Shown: in pieces, positions 1 to 11,954 of the stretch
How the letters are laid out: every line of letters starts with the position of its first letter
How positions within the stretch are numbered: the stretch's first letter is position 1
Assembly (NCBI RefSeq): GCF_000208745.1
Contig: NC_030851.1
Location: 3,624,634-3,688,633, forward strand
Reading direction: 5' to 3'
DNA: 64,000 nucleotides
Origin: Theobroma cacao
Lineage: Eukaryota > Streptophyta > Magnoliopsida > Malvales > Malvaceae
Notes under the pieces: generated by a model
The model's database searches: none
What the model saw: the letters and a program-made list of their open reading frames with translations, nothing else
Told to the model about the DNA's origin: nothing
Made by a program: the position numbers and the translations under genes

Positions 1-1000
1 GAGAGCTATTGTTTCTCATCATTCTATTTTGATATTTGAGGCTCTGTCTGCTACTGCTCCTACTACCCCAGCAATGAACCATATTAACATTCCGTTTATT
101 ATGGAGGGGCTGTCTGAGGATGCTCGTGCTGATTATTGGAATTTGCGTGATGCAGCAATGAGACATGAGAATGAGGCCTGTTTGCTTTATGCTGATCAGT
201 TGAAGCAAAGATGTGTGGAACAGTTTAAAGAAGGCACTTTGGGGATTGAACAACTTGCTGCTGTTGATGGGTTATGTGACTTTGTTTCCAAAGTGATTGG
301 TGCATCTGAGCCTGTTAGGACATACCATGTGAATCTTTCGATTTTCACTTCGATCCCTGATTTCTGGAGTATTGGTCAAATTTTTCCTATAGTCCCGATT
401 CATCGATTGGATGAGAGGCCTGAAGTGAGGGGGACTTTGTCTGATTTAACTTGTGACAGTGATGGGAAGATTGATAAGTTCATTGGAGGCGAAACAAGCC
501 TGCCTTTACATGAGCTGGAAGGTAATGGTGGTGGTAGTAGTGGTGGTGCGAATGGGCGGTACTATTTGGGGATGTTCTTGGGTGGGGCTTACGAGGAGGC
601 CCTCGGTGGAGTCCACAACCTGTTTGGCGGCCCAAGCGTCGTTAGGGTGTTGCAGAGTGATGGTCCACACAGCTTCGCGGTTACGCGGGCGGTGCCTGGC
701 CCATCATGTGGGGATGTCCTCCGGGTGATGCAGCACGAGCCCGAGCTCATGTTCGAGACCCTCAAGCATCGTGCCGAAGAATTTTTTGGGCAGGACCATG
801 CTAATAATGGCGTCAATGCTGCTTTAGCTAACAGCCTTGCTCGCTCCTTCCACAACATGCCTTACCTTGCGAAGGTGTCTTCCTGTTCGTTGACTGCCAT
901 GAATAACAATGGTTTTTACTATTGCAATGAGGAAGATTACAATGCTGCTGTGGAGTCTGGGGCTAGTGAGGACGAGCAGTGGTCCTATTGCTGCGCCTGA
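1..1000 (+). CDS. ADC: Arginine decarboxylase, C-terminal part (5' end outside window)
   Basis: Open from the left edge (codons begin at base 2) to TGA at 998-1000, giving the last 332 residues of a protein that is usually about 700 residues and intronless in plants. No start codon lies in the window; the true start is to the left. Family: plastid-associated, PLP-dependent arginine decarboxylase, which converts arginine to agmatine, the first step of one putrescine route. Seen: the plant ADC tail with [17 protein letters not shown], the glycine-rich linker before it, and [10 protein letters not shown], whose Cys (codon 707-709) is the conserved catalytic-site cysteine of the family. Codons at about 540-880 are GC-richer than the flanks, which fits a well-conserved domain. 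The identification is firm; ADC1 versus ADC2 cannot be told from this fragment. Confidence 0.95.
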   Translation, partial: RAIVSHHSILIFEALSATAPTTPAMNHINIPFIMEGLSEDARADYWNLRDAAMRHENEACLLYADQLKQRCVEQFKEGTLGIEQLAAVDGLCDFVSKVIGASEPVRTYHVNLSIFTSIPDFWSIGQIFPIVPIHRLDERPEVRGTLSDLTCDSDGKIDKFIGGETSLPLHELEGNGGGSSGGANGRYYLGMFLGGAYEEALGGVHNLFGGPSVVRVLQSDGPHSFAVTRAVPGPSCGDVLRVMQHEPELMFETLKHRAEEFFGQDHANNGVNAALANSLARSFHNMPYLAKVSSCSLTAMNNNGFYYCNEEDYNAAVESGASEDEQWSYCCA

Positions 1001-3660
1001 GGCAGCGTTGTACAATTTGCCTTGATGCATGGTTTGTCAGTCCTTGAATGTCTCGTTGTTTTAATTTTTACTTTTATTGTTAATTTCCATCTTTTAGTGA
1101 GCCAAAAATGTTATCAGACAGGGGCTTTTGCATTTGTCGGGAAAGAGGGATGGGAACCGAATCCACCCTTTTCTGTAAACTCGGGATCTTATTCCCTCTT
1201 GTACCTGTTTCTTTTAAGTAGACTTTCTCAGTTTTAGCTTTGAGTATTTCATTTTTGTTCTTATTCTCACTCCTCTGGCTGTTTCTCCTCTCCTCTATTC
1301 TTCATTCTTTGGAGGTTTGAGCCTATATGCATGTTACCATTACAATTTTCTTCCAACTGACTTCGGGTTGCTGATTCATGGTCTGCTTTTCGGAATTTTG
1401 GTTGCTTTCTCTAATCTCGTCTAGGGTCTTAATACGGTTGGCTTAGCTGGGTTTCCTGTTGTGTAGTGCAAAAGAAATGTAAACGGGGGTCAGACCCTCG
1501 TGGAAAAGGTTAGATACCAAGATTATGAAATCATGGTATGTAGGGTCTGGGTGTCTTGTATCTTGTCCTTGCCTGAACTGCCCATTTGACCGCAACAAGA
1601 GCCCGACCGATTGCTTGAAGCTTGTAACCCTGTTTCAATTTTGAATTCGTTGAATAGAAGATGTTTTTCTTTTTCTCCCTCTTTTGCAACGAATGTGGGG
1701 TGTTCCATGCCTTTTGTGCGTTGTGAAGCATAGTTTGATACGGCCCTCCTGAAGTCCTTTCTGGTTGCATTTTGTTGACCACAATTTTGTGGGCTTCTGG
1801 TTAGCCTCAGGTCGGCATTTGTGGTTTAGATTGGATGTTGAGCTAACTTAATGGAATAATAGATATGAAGTTTCGGTGCTTGTGGAGTTGTGAGACACAC
1901 AAACTTCGTGAAGCCAAATTCCTTCAAAATAAAAATATAAATTCTTATCACCTTGTAAAAGAGCAGTAGCTCAGGATCTTAATATAAAATTTGCTTCATA
2001 AGAGTAGATTGAGATGGGTCCAAATAGCACTCACATGGTGAGTTAAATTAACCCAAGGTTGGAGAGCACAACTCTCAGGAATCTCGGGGTGGTTGTCTTT
2101 GGGATGATGCAAAGAAATCCGATAAAGATTGGAGATTCCAATCAAAACAAAGAAAAATGAAAATTGAACGTTTTATGTATAGGTGTTTGGTCACATCGAA
2201 TATACGAATAGTTTTTTAATGAGAAACAATCAAGATCCTATGATTTTTCTTTATGGAATGGTTAAGCCTTAAAAAAGCTTTAGTTGAATAGGATTGTTTG
2301 CTTCCATCATAGGTAGTAGTTTTGACTTGGGATGCTTTCCATGCCTCTTGTGCTTTGCTTGTTAACATGAAAAAGTTTCTTCAAGTTTGCACTACTGCTC
2401 TTCCCATTTATGCTTGATGAGTGATTTGAGAACCAGATAAATTCTCTTTGTGGGTGTAGAGAGAATCAGACATCGAAAGAGTTGAACATTTGCAAAATAT
2501 GAACTTTAATTTCGATGAGAACTTAGTATATACTTTTCCAAAGAAAGAAGAAAAGAATATTTTAGACAGAAAATATAGTTAGTACAATAATTTTTGAGCA
2601 GGTGTCAAATCAAGGATAAACAGGTTGCTACCTACCTGAATTATTGGAGAGATTAGTTTAACCTGGAAATAGGCATAACATTTATTATTGCCAAGTGCTA
2701 AGCATGGAATAAGCATAAACCGAAATATATGAAGCTTTTATAAGTAACATACTATGGTAATGGTGAACTGAATCCAACTACACTCGTGATATTTTTACCC
2801 CTTACTTTTGTGGCATGCTTTGACATCCACCCATGGACCAATCTGTTCCTTTTGAAAGGTCAGTAGCTGTTTTAGCAGGCATAGGGAAGAGCATAATCTT
2901 AGATATAGATTTGCTGAGATGTTTTCTGCCGGAATGTCATATCTTCCTCCAAGGGTTAAAAAGCAAAGCATGTAGGAATATTTGATGGGAGATGTATCAC
3001 GGGGAGGCATTGCTGCTAGCATTTGACTTAAAAACAATGTACAAAGATATTAGATTCTTTCATGAGAGCTTTAACGCAGTGCTTTGATTCTTGCTAAGTG
3101 GTATGCTGAATCTGTTTTGAGTTTTGTCCTAGACCAGTAATAGGAAGGGGATGGAGATGCCTTTGTCTTTGCCTATCATGGTACTCGCAGTCAGATTGAG
3201 GTCTAGTTACTGTGCATTTGAATATTTAACTCAATAATTGATACACGATGCTTTATTCAAATCTTTTTTTCAAAGTAAAAAAAATTGATTTAGACAGAAA
3301 AAGCTCGATCGATGCAAGTTGCTGGGTGATTCTGCAATGAACAACCAACTTCCCTAAGCTTAAACATTTTAATTCATTGGGCATCTTCATAGTTAAAGGC
3401 CCAAAAAGTAGTCTAATCTCATCTCCTTATTTGTTTCCTTGGGGCCTTCTAAACATTCTCTTGGACTAATTTGGCCCAAAATGGAAGTACATAGTAGTGC
3501 TGTAGGCCCCGAAAGAGGGAATCAAGCCCAATATGGACCATCGAAAAGTTTGAAGCACGGCGGTTTTAAAACGGATACGTGGCGGAATATGATGTCGCGT
3601 GCAAGGAACGCAGATAAAGCGCATCTTAGGAGATTCCGTTCCCCAGATTACGTAACGTTT
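1001..3660. other. ADC 3' UTR, then intergenic DNA and UFD1 promoter region
   Basis: The first few hundred bases after the ADC stop are T-rich and are probably the 3' UTR. No convincing coding frame, RNA gene or element termini were seen in the rest. An 80-codon minus-strand frame at 2795-3037 matches no family I know and lacks splice context. From about 3390 the sequence becomes the UFD1 promoter. Confidence 0.6.
3398..3530. promoter_or_regulatory. Cluster of GGCCCA/Site II-like motifs upstream of UFD1
   Basis: GGCCCA occurs at 3398-3403 and 3473-3478, AGGCCCC at about 3504-3510 and AAGCCCA at 3524-3530. An ACGT-bearing stretch (ATACGTGGCG, GATTACGTAAC) lies at about 3576-3655, just before the pyrimidine-rich 5' UTR. 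Clustered TGGGCC/GGCCCA elements are typical of constitutively expressed plant housekeeping genes. Their function here is inferred from motif and position only. Confidence 0.45.
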
Positions 3661-3718
3661 TCCTTCCCTTAAACTCTTCAATTTCTCTTCACCTCACCGA
3701 TCAACACACCTCGAAACG

Positions 3719-3739
3719 CCTCTCTCTCTCTCTCTCTCT
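3719..3739 (+). repeat. CT microsatellite in UFD1 5' leader
   Basis: A run of about ten TC dinucleotides precedes the donor of the leader intron (GT at 3766). Such pyrimidine tracts are common in plant 5' UTRs, and this one helps place the transcript leader. Confidence 0.8.
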
Positions 3740-4205
3740 TTTCTCTTCTCTCCGTTTTGTCTCAGGTATATTTACATTTTCTTTTCTCGACGACTCTTTT
3801 TGTCTGTTTCAATTTAATCTCAGATCTGTTCAATTTGGCCCTTTGCTTACCCTTCTTATCCCATGAATCAAACCCAATTTTCTTTTGGTAACGGACAAAT
3901 TGACTGATTGAAAGGATTAAATAAACAGGAAAAAGTTTTAATTTTAGTTCAATTTCAACCCCCCCCCTCCCCCAGGTTATATGAGCTTTCCCTTTCAAGG
4001 TATTTTTCCTGATATTATTTGCTGCTCTTTCGATTCTGAAGAGAAAGAATTGTAGAAGTTTTGTGCATATGAATATAGTTGGACGATGTTCTTAATTTTA
4101 GTGAATTTATTTGTTTTTTTTTTTAATTTGAGCCGTTTGATCTTCTTGTTGTAGGGAACTTGAACAGTAAGTTATCTGGTTTGACCGGCTATAAGCAAGT
4201 ACAAA

Positions 4206-6602
4206 ATGGTACGTTTCACATTACGTTTTTTCATTGGTTCGATTATCTATTGTTAGTGAATGGTGAATGCTTTTTGGGTAATTGCAATTATTATTAACTC
4301 GGCCAGTAATTTTGATAGTTGGGGTGACTGTACGTACTAGTAATTTTTAATGTCTACTTTTGCTTTGTTTTGCAGTTTTTCGATGGATATGGTTATCATG
4401 GAACATCATTTGAGCAGAGTTATCGATGTTACCCTGCATCTTTTATTGAAAAGGTTCGAAAAGTAGAATGTTGTTTTTAGTTTTTTTATCTTGTCTTGCT
4501 ACAGATTGCTGGTATGCTTAGTGATACTGTCCTATTCTGTTATTGGTTTTGTCAAACCAATCATACTTGATTAGTTATTTCCTTTCTCATGATTTTGATC
4601 CTATGCATTTTTCCTTGTCTCCCTGCAGCCACAAATTGAAAGTGGTGATAAAAGTAAGTTTTCTGACCTGCAGTAGTTGTAATATGTTCCTTTTACCGTG
4701 CAACTTTCCTAATATGTATTCTTTCATTGTTGCTTTAGTTATAATGCCTCCATCAGCCCTTGATCGCTTAGGTTAGTTGTTTTAATTGTGGCATAAATTA
4801 AACTTTTGCAATAAGTCTTGGTTGCTCCTAAGTCATGACCTTATAAACCAGAATGCTAATGTGACTAAAATTATGCAGCATCTTTGCACATTGATTATCC
4901 AATGTTATTTGAGCTTCGGAATGATGCTGCTGAGCGTGTCTCCCATTGTGGAGTACTTGAGTTTATTGCAGAAGAAGGCATGATCTATATGCCATATTGG
5001 GTAGGCAGTGCATCTTTTGGTTTGTGCATGCTAAACATTGGTAGTATTCTTGTGGCATTGCTTTAGGTCCGCTGAGATTCGAGAAACCTTCTACTTATCT
5101 GATTCATGCTGTGTTGTTTTCAATGGTTTCATGTAGATGATGGAGAATTTGCTCCTACAGGAGGGGGATATTGTGAGGGTGAAAAATGTGACTCTTCCAA
5201 AGGGAACCTATGTTAAATTGCAACCCCACACAAAGGACTTTTTGGATATTTCGAACCCCAAAGCTATGTGAGTGGATTATTTGTGAATAAATGTATGCAT
5301 GAGTCTTTGATGTTTGATGTTCAGCTAGAAAGGGAAGTTCAATATTGAGATATATGTTGTCATCAATTCATGCTTGAATCATGTATGCTGACATTTTTGT
5401 GTAATTTAGCTTCATGTAAGCCAAATGAGTTTCCGTAAATGGCCTGGACTGTTGAGAAACATAGCGCCAAGAATCTGTTTTTGTCTCCAGCCACATAAAG
5501 TTGCTATTATGGACTTTTTCTTTTTACTCTACGTGTTGCTATTCAAGTATGATTTATACTCTCATTTTTAATGTTACTTTTCTTTTTAATGCAGCTTAGA
5601 GACAACCCTGAGGAATTATTCCTGTTTAACCACTGGGGACAGTATTATGGTGGCATATAACAATAAGAAGTATTACATAGATATCATAGAGACAAAGCCA
5701 TCCAATGCAATAAGTATCATTGAGACTGACTGTGAGGTAGATTTTGCTCCTCCCCTGGATTACAAGGAGCCAGAAAAGCCTCCTGTAGCTGCTTCTTCAA
5801 GCAGGGCACTGTCTCAAGGTGAAAACCTAATATCTTTTCTAGACATCATGGAATGGTTTATCTTGCTCTTATGTCATTGTTCAGGGTTTTAATGGTTATC
5901 TTAATGTGTTTGCTTTTCCTTTTTCATATTTTAAGGAAGTTACTTTTTAGTTACAATTTTAAGAAATTTGAATGTTTTTACAACCATGCTTAGTTGGGAT
6001 ATTTTTTTATCTTGTTGTAATCTACTTAATTCTTATTAATAAAATTTATGGATCTCTGTAGGTTAGTGCACTCAAGTTCATATAGATTTTTGTGATGGTT
6101 TATATTCTGTCTACTAAGGAAAACAATCTTTGTTCTTTCAGTTGAAGAAGCTCCAGCTGAGCCTGAACCAAGATTCAGCCCCTTTACCGGTGCAGGAAGA
6201 CGCTTGGATGGGAAGCCTCTGAAGCAACAGCCTTCACCAGTTTCTTCCTCAGAGTCCAAAGACAAGGGACCTGCTGTTTCCAATGGGAAGAACAGCGAAC
6301 CTTCTTCACAATCTAGTTCACAAAGTATTTCACGCCAGGCTCAGGGCAAGCTTGTATTTGGATCAAGCCGTCCTAAGGAAACAAAACAGGTACTTGGTAT
6401 TTTTACACTCTTCCTTTCATTAAGTTGCTTATGATTACCTAGCCTATGATATTCTCTTTTATGAAAAAAATGAAGATGTAAGATGGTTGTTTCTTGGATT
6501 TTGCAGGAATCTGGAAAAGACGCTAAACAGGAGCAGTCTCAAAAGAAAGAAGATCCTAAGTTCCAGCCATTTACAGGGAGAAAGTACTCATTAAAGGGTT
6601 GA
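4206..6602 (+). CDS. UFD1: Ubiquitin fusion degradation protein 1 (UFD1)
   Basis: Nine coding exons: 4206-4208, 4376-4453, 4629-4653, 4739-4771, 4879-5000, 5137-5267, 5595-5818, 6142-6389 and 6507-6602 (stop TGA 6600-6602), 319 residues in all. The family forms the UFD1-NPL4 cofactor of CDC48/p97, which binds ubiquitinated clients for extraction and proteasomal degradation, including ER-associated degradation. Seen: the N-terminal double-psi barrel UT3 domain ([40 protein letters not shown]), the stretch [13 protein letters not shown], then a Ser/Pro-rich tail with two short FxPFTG motifs ([11 protein letters not shown] and [12 protein letters not shown]). The length equals the usual plant length as I know it. 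The ATG is the last codon of its exon. A leader intron (3766-4154) precedes the exon 4155-4208. Confidence 0.95.
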
Positions 6603-7640
6603 TTAAATTAATCCATAATTTGTAATGTTTACTGGCACTTTGTTGATTAAGGAAAGCAACAGAATTATATGTTCATCTGGGATGTTGTATTATCAAATGA
6701 TTGAACTGTGCGTTCGCATGTCAAAATGAAGAAGGGGGGGTGGGGGGCCAAACTTATATTCCGTTTTGTGGTGAATCTGAAGAGTACCTGTTCAAAGAAA
6801 AGAAAGAGAATCTAAAAAATTTGATCTGCTATTGTTTGCACCTGTATTTATTGCTTGTAGGTCCTTTGCATCTTTATTTAGCATTCTGTTGATTTCTTGA
6901 ATTTGAGGATCTAACTGCAGTGGTATACCGCCAAATGGATGTGTGAAGTACAAGTATGAAAAATATGTGATTGGGATGTTCTCGTTTGGTAGAAAAAAGC
7001 AGGTTAAGTGGAAAAGATTAGCCATACCGGTGCAGTGCTGCTGCCTGCTGCTCGAGTTTCTCATATCCTGGGGTGTTTAGGAATAATAATAAGTTCTTGC
7101 CCCATGCAATTATACTCGCACCTCGGCCGCAGATTGTGATTGTTCCTTATTAAGATCCATGGTGCGGGTAACCTTTGTCCTTGTTAAGTCTTTTAGAACC
7201 CGATTGGCTGAGCGGCACGATACGGTGGGGGTGGGTGTTAACAGCAGTTTTTGAGCCTCAGCACTCCAAACCCACAGTTTGTGGGTGGAGCCAAACGGGG
7301 CGTTAAGAGGTAAAAAGAGCTCTAATTTGGTCAGCAGCTGGTAGTTACTATGAGATTGTTGCGAAACAGAGCAACATAAATATTAAACACAGGAGCAATA
7401 GATGTTAAGGAAGGGATTTACAAGCACATACAATTATGCTGCCATACAATAAAGCTCTTGCTTTTGAAGGACTGTTTGCTAGAAGATACAATCTAGGGAA
7501 ACAAAGGGAATGACATATGGTAAATCACAATCTCTCTCCAGTATTAGAATTTTAACTCTGATCCTCTGGTGCTGGGAGAATCCTTAAACCCTCTATCAAA
7601 AAATAAAGAATACAATGCAAGCATATGCATGTCATATCTT
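6603..7640. other. Convergent 3' region between UFD1 and GC1-like gene
   Basis: Holds the 3' ends of two convergent genes. No coding frame is supported. It contains a G-rich run at about 6734-6747 and a candidate miniature element at 7196-7302, listed separately. Confidence 0.6.
7196..7302. mobile_element. Candidate miniature inverted-repeat element (107 bp, TTA duplication)
   Basis: The left end GAACCCGATTGGCT and the reverse complement of the right end, CGCCCCGTTTGGCT, match at 10 of 14 positions. TTA flanks both sides (7193-7195 and 7303-7305), as expected for a PIF/Harbinger-like three-base target duplication. The interior is GC-rich compared with its surroundings and has a small stem at 7270-7288 (CCCACA-TGTGGG). 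No coding capacity. The terminal repeats are imperfect and short, so chance is possible. Confidence 0.4.
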
Positions 7641-10600
7641 CTAGCCTTGGGAAAGAATGGATTTAAGTGCATCCTTCACATACGAGTACTTGAATGGGAA
7701 ACCCAACTCCTTGGCTTTTGCAGGAAGCACCTTTTGCCCCTCCAGAACCTGCAATAAACCCAATTGGATGTGTTTGGATGAATGTAGTTAGAGGGAACAC
7801 ATAAAAGAAGGAAACAGAAGAACAAAAAGAATTAGAAAAAATACACCTACCACTGAAGCACCTTCCCCTAATACTGCTTTGAGGGCAAAGTCTGGCACAG
7901 GAAGCCATGATGGTCGGCCCATGGCATTTCCCAAATGCTCACACATCTCTGACAATCGGATGGGGTTTGGAGCAGTGCCATTTATAACTCCTGACGTTTC
8001 GGCAATTAAAGCAGGATGATGAACCACAACCATTCTCATAATAATATAACAGCAAAGTGAATGAGCGTAAAAAATACACTCTTAAATGGAAAAATATCAG
8101 TAAGGACAGAACAAGAATCATGATCTAGCTGATACCATGTGGTAGTACGCTAATAGCATGATATAACAAAGCATTTAGTCAATTTCAATTCCGTTTTGCT
8201 TCTATATCAATGCTTAGTCAGCCTGATTTTGTCTTGGGAATTTTCAAATGAAGTACATTGATGCATAGAAGATTACCTTTATAAGATGGATTGCGTAAAG
8301 CTTCACATATCAGGTTCACTATGTCATCCAAGTGAATCCAGGAAAACCTATCAAGAAGAAACATGATCAACATGTTGACAGGCAAAAGCAATATGAGCAG
8401 AAGGAAATAAATCAACAAGGCAATTTCAACAACTATTTGACATCCTTTAAAGGTTCTTATATTAGCTGTTATAAGATCAGGAGTATAAGCATTTTAATAG
8501 CAAATTGATGAAAACTTTTCTTCAGAAATGCTGATTTAATGGTGCCTTAGCAGCATACATATGTCAAACATGAATAAGTTGTTTCTTTCAGATGATAGCA
8601 TACCATTGCTGTCCAGAGCCCAAAGGTCCTCCAGCAAACATCATGAAGAGAGGGATCATTTTAGCTGCAAAGGCTCAAAGATGTAAGATTGAAAGGCACT
8701 TCTTTCTAATTTCTTAAAGTTGATGAAACTGGATATCAACATACTCTTAAATAACAAAGAAAGAATATGCATGTTTTGTTGTTCTTAAAGATTTTATCAA
8801 CCTATGCAGCCGAAAAGAAAAACTTTCTAAGATAACCAGCTGAATGCATAAACCATCCTTTCATTGGGCCCAGTTAAAAGACACCAATGCCTTTGAGTTT
8901 GTTGGGAAATCATATCTAATTTTTCTAATAAGTAAATAAGACTAGCTAGATTGGCTGAGACTCCCTTTTGAATTTACTTATAAACAACGTGTGTGGGGGT
9001 GAGAGAGATAGAGAGAGAAGAACATCAGTTATACCTAGAGCACCACCATCTTTTCCAAGTACCACTCCAATGCGAATAAGAGTTAGTCTCACATCCTTAC
9101 TTACTTTAAGCGCTGTTCCTTCCCATTCCCTACAAACCTGAGCAAACAAATTGCATTAGTAAAAGGCAAGAACAATGCTCGGCTAAGTAAATATTCCTTT
9201 CTTACCTGAGCTAAGTAATCATTTCCAGAGGGACTGCTCTCATCAAATACTTGTGTTTCACTTGTGCCTGAGCATCCAGGAAAGAGAAACAGATGAAATT
9301 AAGCATATTAGAGGAGCCCCGCTGCAGTTAAAGGTAAGCAGCATTTAATTTCTCATGCAGCAAATGGACTGTGTTTAACTTCTTAAAAACCTTATCAAAG
9401 CAATGAAAAAGTTGGCCATCCTAGATCAATGTTTCATGATAGTATAGAGGAAAAAAAGTAGTAAATTGTGCCAGATACAAACCATAATAACCAACGGCTG
9501 TTGCACTAACCAACACAGTAGGCCGAACTCCTTGAGGTGAATTATTTATCAAATCTACAACCTTCAAATTCAGCGAAAATGGGCAGTGAAAAAACAGTTA
9601 AGAGGTTGTAGAATGTTATTGTTTAAAAGAAAAACAATGATCTTTCAAGTGCTTCCAACATGCAGAGAGCGACAATGAACATGATAAAGACTAACCTTAG
9701 TAGTGACTCTGACCCTGCTTTGCTTAATTTCCATTTTAATCTGCAATACATAAAAAGAACAAAGGATTTATCCAGCACGCAAAGATGTATGAAAAGATGC
9801 AGACATATCCACTTTAACAGTGAAGTTGAGAGAGACGTAATTGGAAGAAACTAGAAAGTGATATTGATGCTTAATTTAAGAGTTGTTAAAGATTGAAGAA
9901 ATTTCAACATCCGTAGCATCACTTAGCAGATGCCATCAATCAAACGAGTGAGTGTGTCAGTGTGTGTGTGTGTGCATCAGGCTGAGAATTGTGTATCCTT
10001 GGATTGTCTGAAACCTTTGACAAGAAAAGAAAACCAAAATAGATGAAATCTAGGTCTCAAGAAGTGGGACCTATGCAGGAGGATATGATAGCAAATCATA
10101 CATTGGGCAGAGCTAGTTTCCTAATGTGCTAAAAGCTTATGTCTATCTAGCAACATATATGAAAACTAGGATGAAAGATCTTCCAATACCAACCTCAGGA
10201 GACCATCTTGTGCTTATGGGCATTCCAGCCAAATTCACAACAGCATTTGATCCTTCAATGCAATCCTTCCACCCTGCCTCCTCTGCAATTATGATTCCTG
10301 GAAAGTCCTTGACTGCAAATGACAGCAGAACAAAGAATTAAGGGTAAAGAGGTGCACATACAGGGTATAATGAAACGACATGTAAGAACATGTATGTCTA
10401 TGCATGCGTGTTAGGTATGTGCATGTAAACATCTGTATGTAAAAGTTCACCCTTTTCTGGCAATAAAATTTTTATTAACTTCTGCATGTAGAAAGCAATG
10501 TAGAGCAAAACCAAAGGTACTTATTACCTTCTTACCCGAAAATATTGACTCTGCTTTGGATCTTGAGCGTGTCAAGACACGAACATTATGATTGTCTGCA

Positions 10601-11210
10601 TTTCAATTATATTATAGTTAAGTTGTGGGTAAAAGATCAGAAACAAATTAAATAAAATTGAAATGTTCAATTATAATTTTGGTTACCTGCATGCAGTCTT
10701 TGAACCAATCTTCTACCTATAAAACCAGTAGCTCCTGTCACTGATACTGTCATCTGATTTGCCTACAACAACCTACAAAGAGTCAACAAAATCTCCAAGG
10801 AACCTAATTGATCCAACATGACAAATTCACAACAACCAATATGAGCATGAAGCCGTATCACATTTGTGGACCCTGAAATATAATAGTAGTTCCCAAATCT
10901 TGGGAAACAAATATGAAAAGGTTGCTTTCAATTTAACAAAAGTGAGAATTTGTTAGAACAAACCTTCTGGGACTGAGCAGCACCACCAAAAACCCTGAAT
11001 TTATTAGTCTCACCCACCTAAAAGAACACAACCAAAAATAAAAAGAATTACCACTTCAAAGAAAAACCAATGTATGTTAGAAGAGGGGGAAAAGTGGTGA
11101 ATTTCAAAGTAGTCAGAACTTACAGAGAAAGAGTGAGGGATGTGAAGAGAAGGAGAGATGAAGTGAGTCCATGAAAGAGAAGTGGGACTGCAGAACACCT
11201 CCATTTTCAT
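7641..11210 (-). CDS. GC1: Epimerase family protein SDR39U1 homologue, chloroplastic (GIANT CHLOROPLAST 1/SulA type)
   Basis: Thirteen exons in order of transcription: 11210-11124, 11017-10964, 10762-10687, 10595-10536, 10312-10194, 9740-9696, 9561-9483, 9267-9206, 9137-9035, 8664-8604, 8347-8277, 7990-7851 and 7748-7641 (stop TAG), all in phase, 354 residues. Seen: a Ser-rich, acid-poor N-terminus of about 50 residues that fits a transit peptide, then the Rossmann nucleotide-binding motif TGATGFIGRRL, VVNLAGMPISTRW, VSATAVGYYG and the C-terminal GPLGSGQQWFSWIHLDDI of extended atypical SDRs. In Arabidopsis the homologue affects chloroplast division and sits on the inner envelope; the reaction is not established. 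At exon 4, GGGTAAG was chosen over a downstream GT because only it keeps phase and matches the family length. Divergent from the bS31 gene. Confidence 0.92.
9960..9974. repeat. GT microsatellite in GC1 intron
   Basis: Seven consecutive TG units inside the intron between exons 5 and 6 of the GC1-like gene. No functional claim. Confidence 0.7.
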
Positions 11211-11687
11211 GGATTTTCTTTGCCAAGGAACCTGTCCTCTTAGGCTGTTAGCTGAAAAGAAAAACTATTTCATGCAATGCTAGTTTCTTGGTTAGATAAA
11301 GTATGCTTTTTTGTATGTTGAAGAGTTGAACAAAAAACAAGAGGTCGTGTTTAATTGGGAGCCACACCAAACCAAACGCCATCCCCTTCACCCGTTTCCT
11401 GGAGTGGACTCTGGCACTCGACTAAACCAAACCGGACAGACGATTTCCTTCTAATAACTGACCTCTACCCGGAAAAATATAATTAAAAATCGTTTATTCC
11501 CATTGGTCCAAACCCGAAAACTTTGGACCAATGGGACATATTTGGACCCATGCTTGGTTCATAGCGAGCCCATTTTATTAAAATCAAAAGAAACAACAAG
11601 TCCAATTAACGAATAAATGATTCTAGGCTTCTATCGTTAGCCTCTGTCAGTGGTACGGTAAGTGAGAAATTGTGAGAAGACAAGAAA
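11211..11687. promoter_or_regulatory. Bidirectional promoter region between GC1-like gene and bS31m
   Basis: The two start codons face away from each other, 477 bp apart. Seen: a perfect 15-bp inverted repeat (11498-11512 and 11522-11536) carrying ATTGG/CCAAT in its arms, plus GGACCCA at about 11544-11550 and GAGCCCA at about 11566-11572, which resemble Site II elements. No clear TATA box was found for either gene. Both products go to organelles, so shared control is plausible but inferred. Confidence 0.6.
11498..11536. repeat. Perfect inverted repeat, 15-bp arms and 9-bp spacer
   Basis: Arm TCCCATTGGTCCAAA at 11498-11512 and its exact complement TTTGGACCAATGGGA at 11522-11536, spacer CCCGAAAAC. 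Each arm holds a CCAAT box (NF-Y site), so there is one in each orientation toward the two divergent genes. It could also form a hairpin. Confidence 0.9.
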
Positions 11688-11954
11688 ATGGCGATGATGC
11701 AATTGTGCGGCGCTGTAGCAAGGAGAGTGATGACGTTGCAGCGGCCTCCGCTGACATCTGCCTCGATGAGTGGGGTAGCGGCGGGAGCGCCGATCCTGTG
11801 CGGCAGAGGCGACAAGAAGACAAGGAAAGGGAAGAGATTCAAAGGGTCATATGGGAACGCTAGACCCAAAAAGGAGAAGATGATAGAGCGCATCAAGGAT
11901 AAAGTCGAGGTTCCCAGGTCTACCCCTTGGCCTCTCCCCTTCAAGCTCATCTAA
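11688..11954 (+). CDS. Mitochondrial small ribosomal subunit protein bS31m (bTHXm)
   Basis: Single-exon CDS of 88 residues, TAA at 11952-11954. The C-terminal half is the plant mitochondrial S31/THX signature: GRGDKKTRKGKRFKGSYG, then ARPKKEKMIERIKDK and a PWPLPFKLI end. The basic core is known to bind small-subunit rRNA near the head. The first ~35 residues (MAMMQLCGAVARRVMTLQR...) are Arg/Ala-rich without acidic residues, which fits a mitochondrial presequence. The start at 11688 is the first in-frame ATG and gives a normal family length. It is divergent from the GC1-like gene and shares its promoter region. Confidence 0.92.
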   Translation: MAMMQLCGAVARRVMTLQRPPLTSASMSGVAAGAPILCGRGDKKTRKGKRFKGSYGNARPKKEKMIERIKDKVEVPRSTPWPLPFKLI

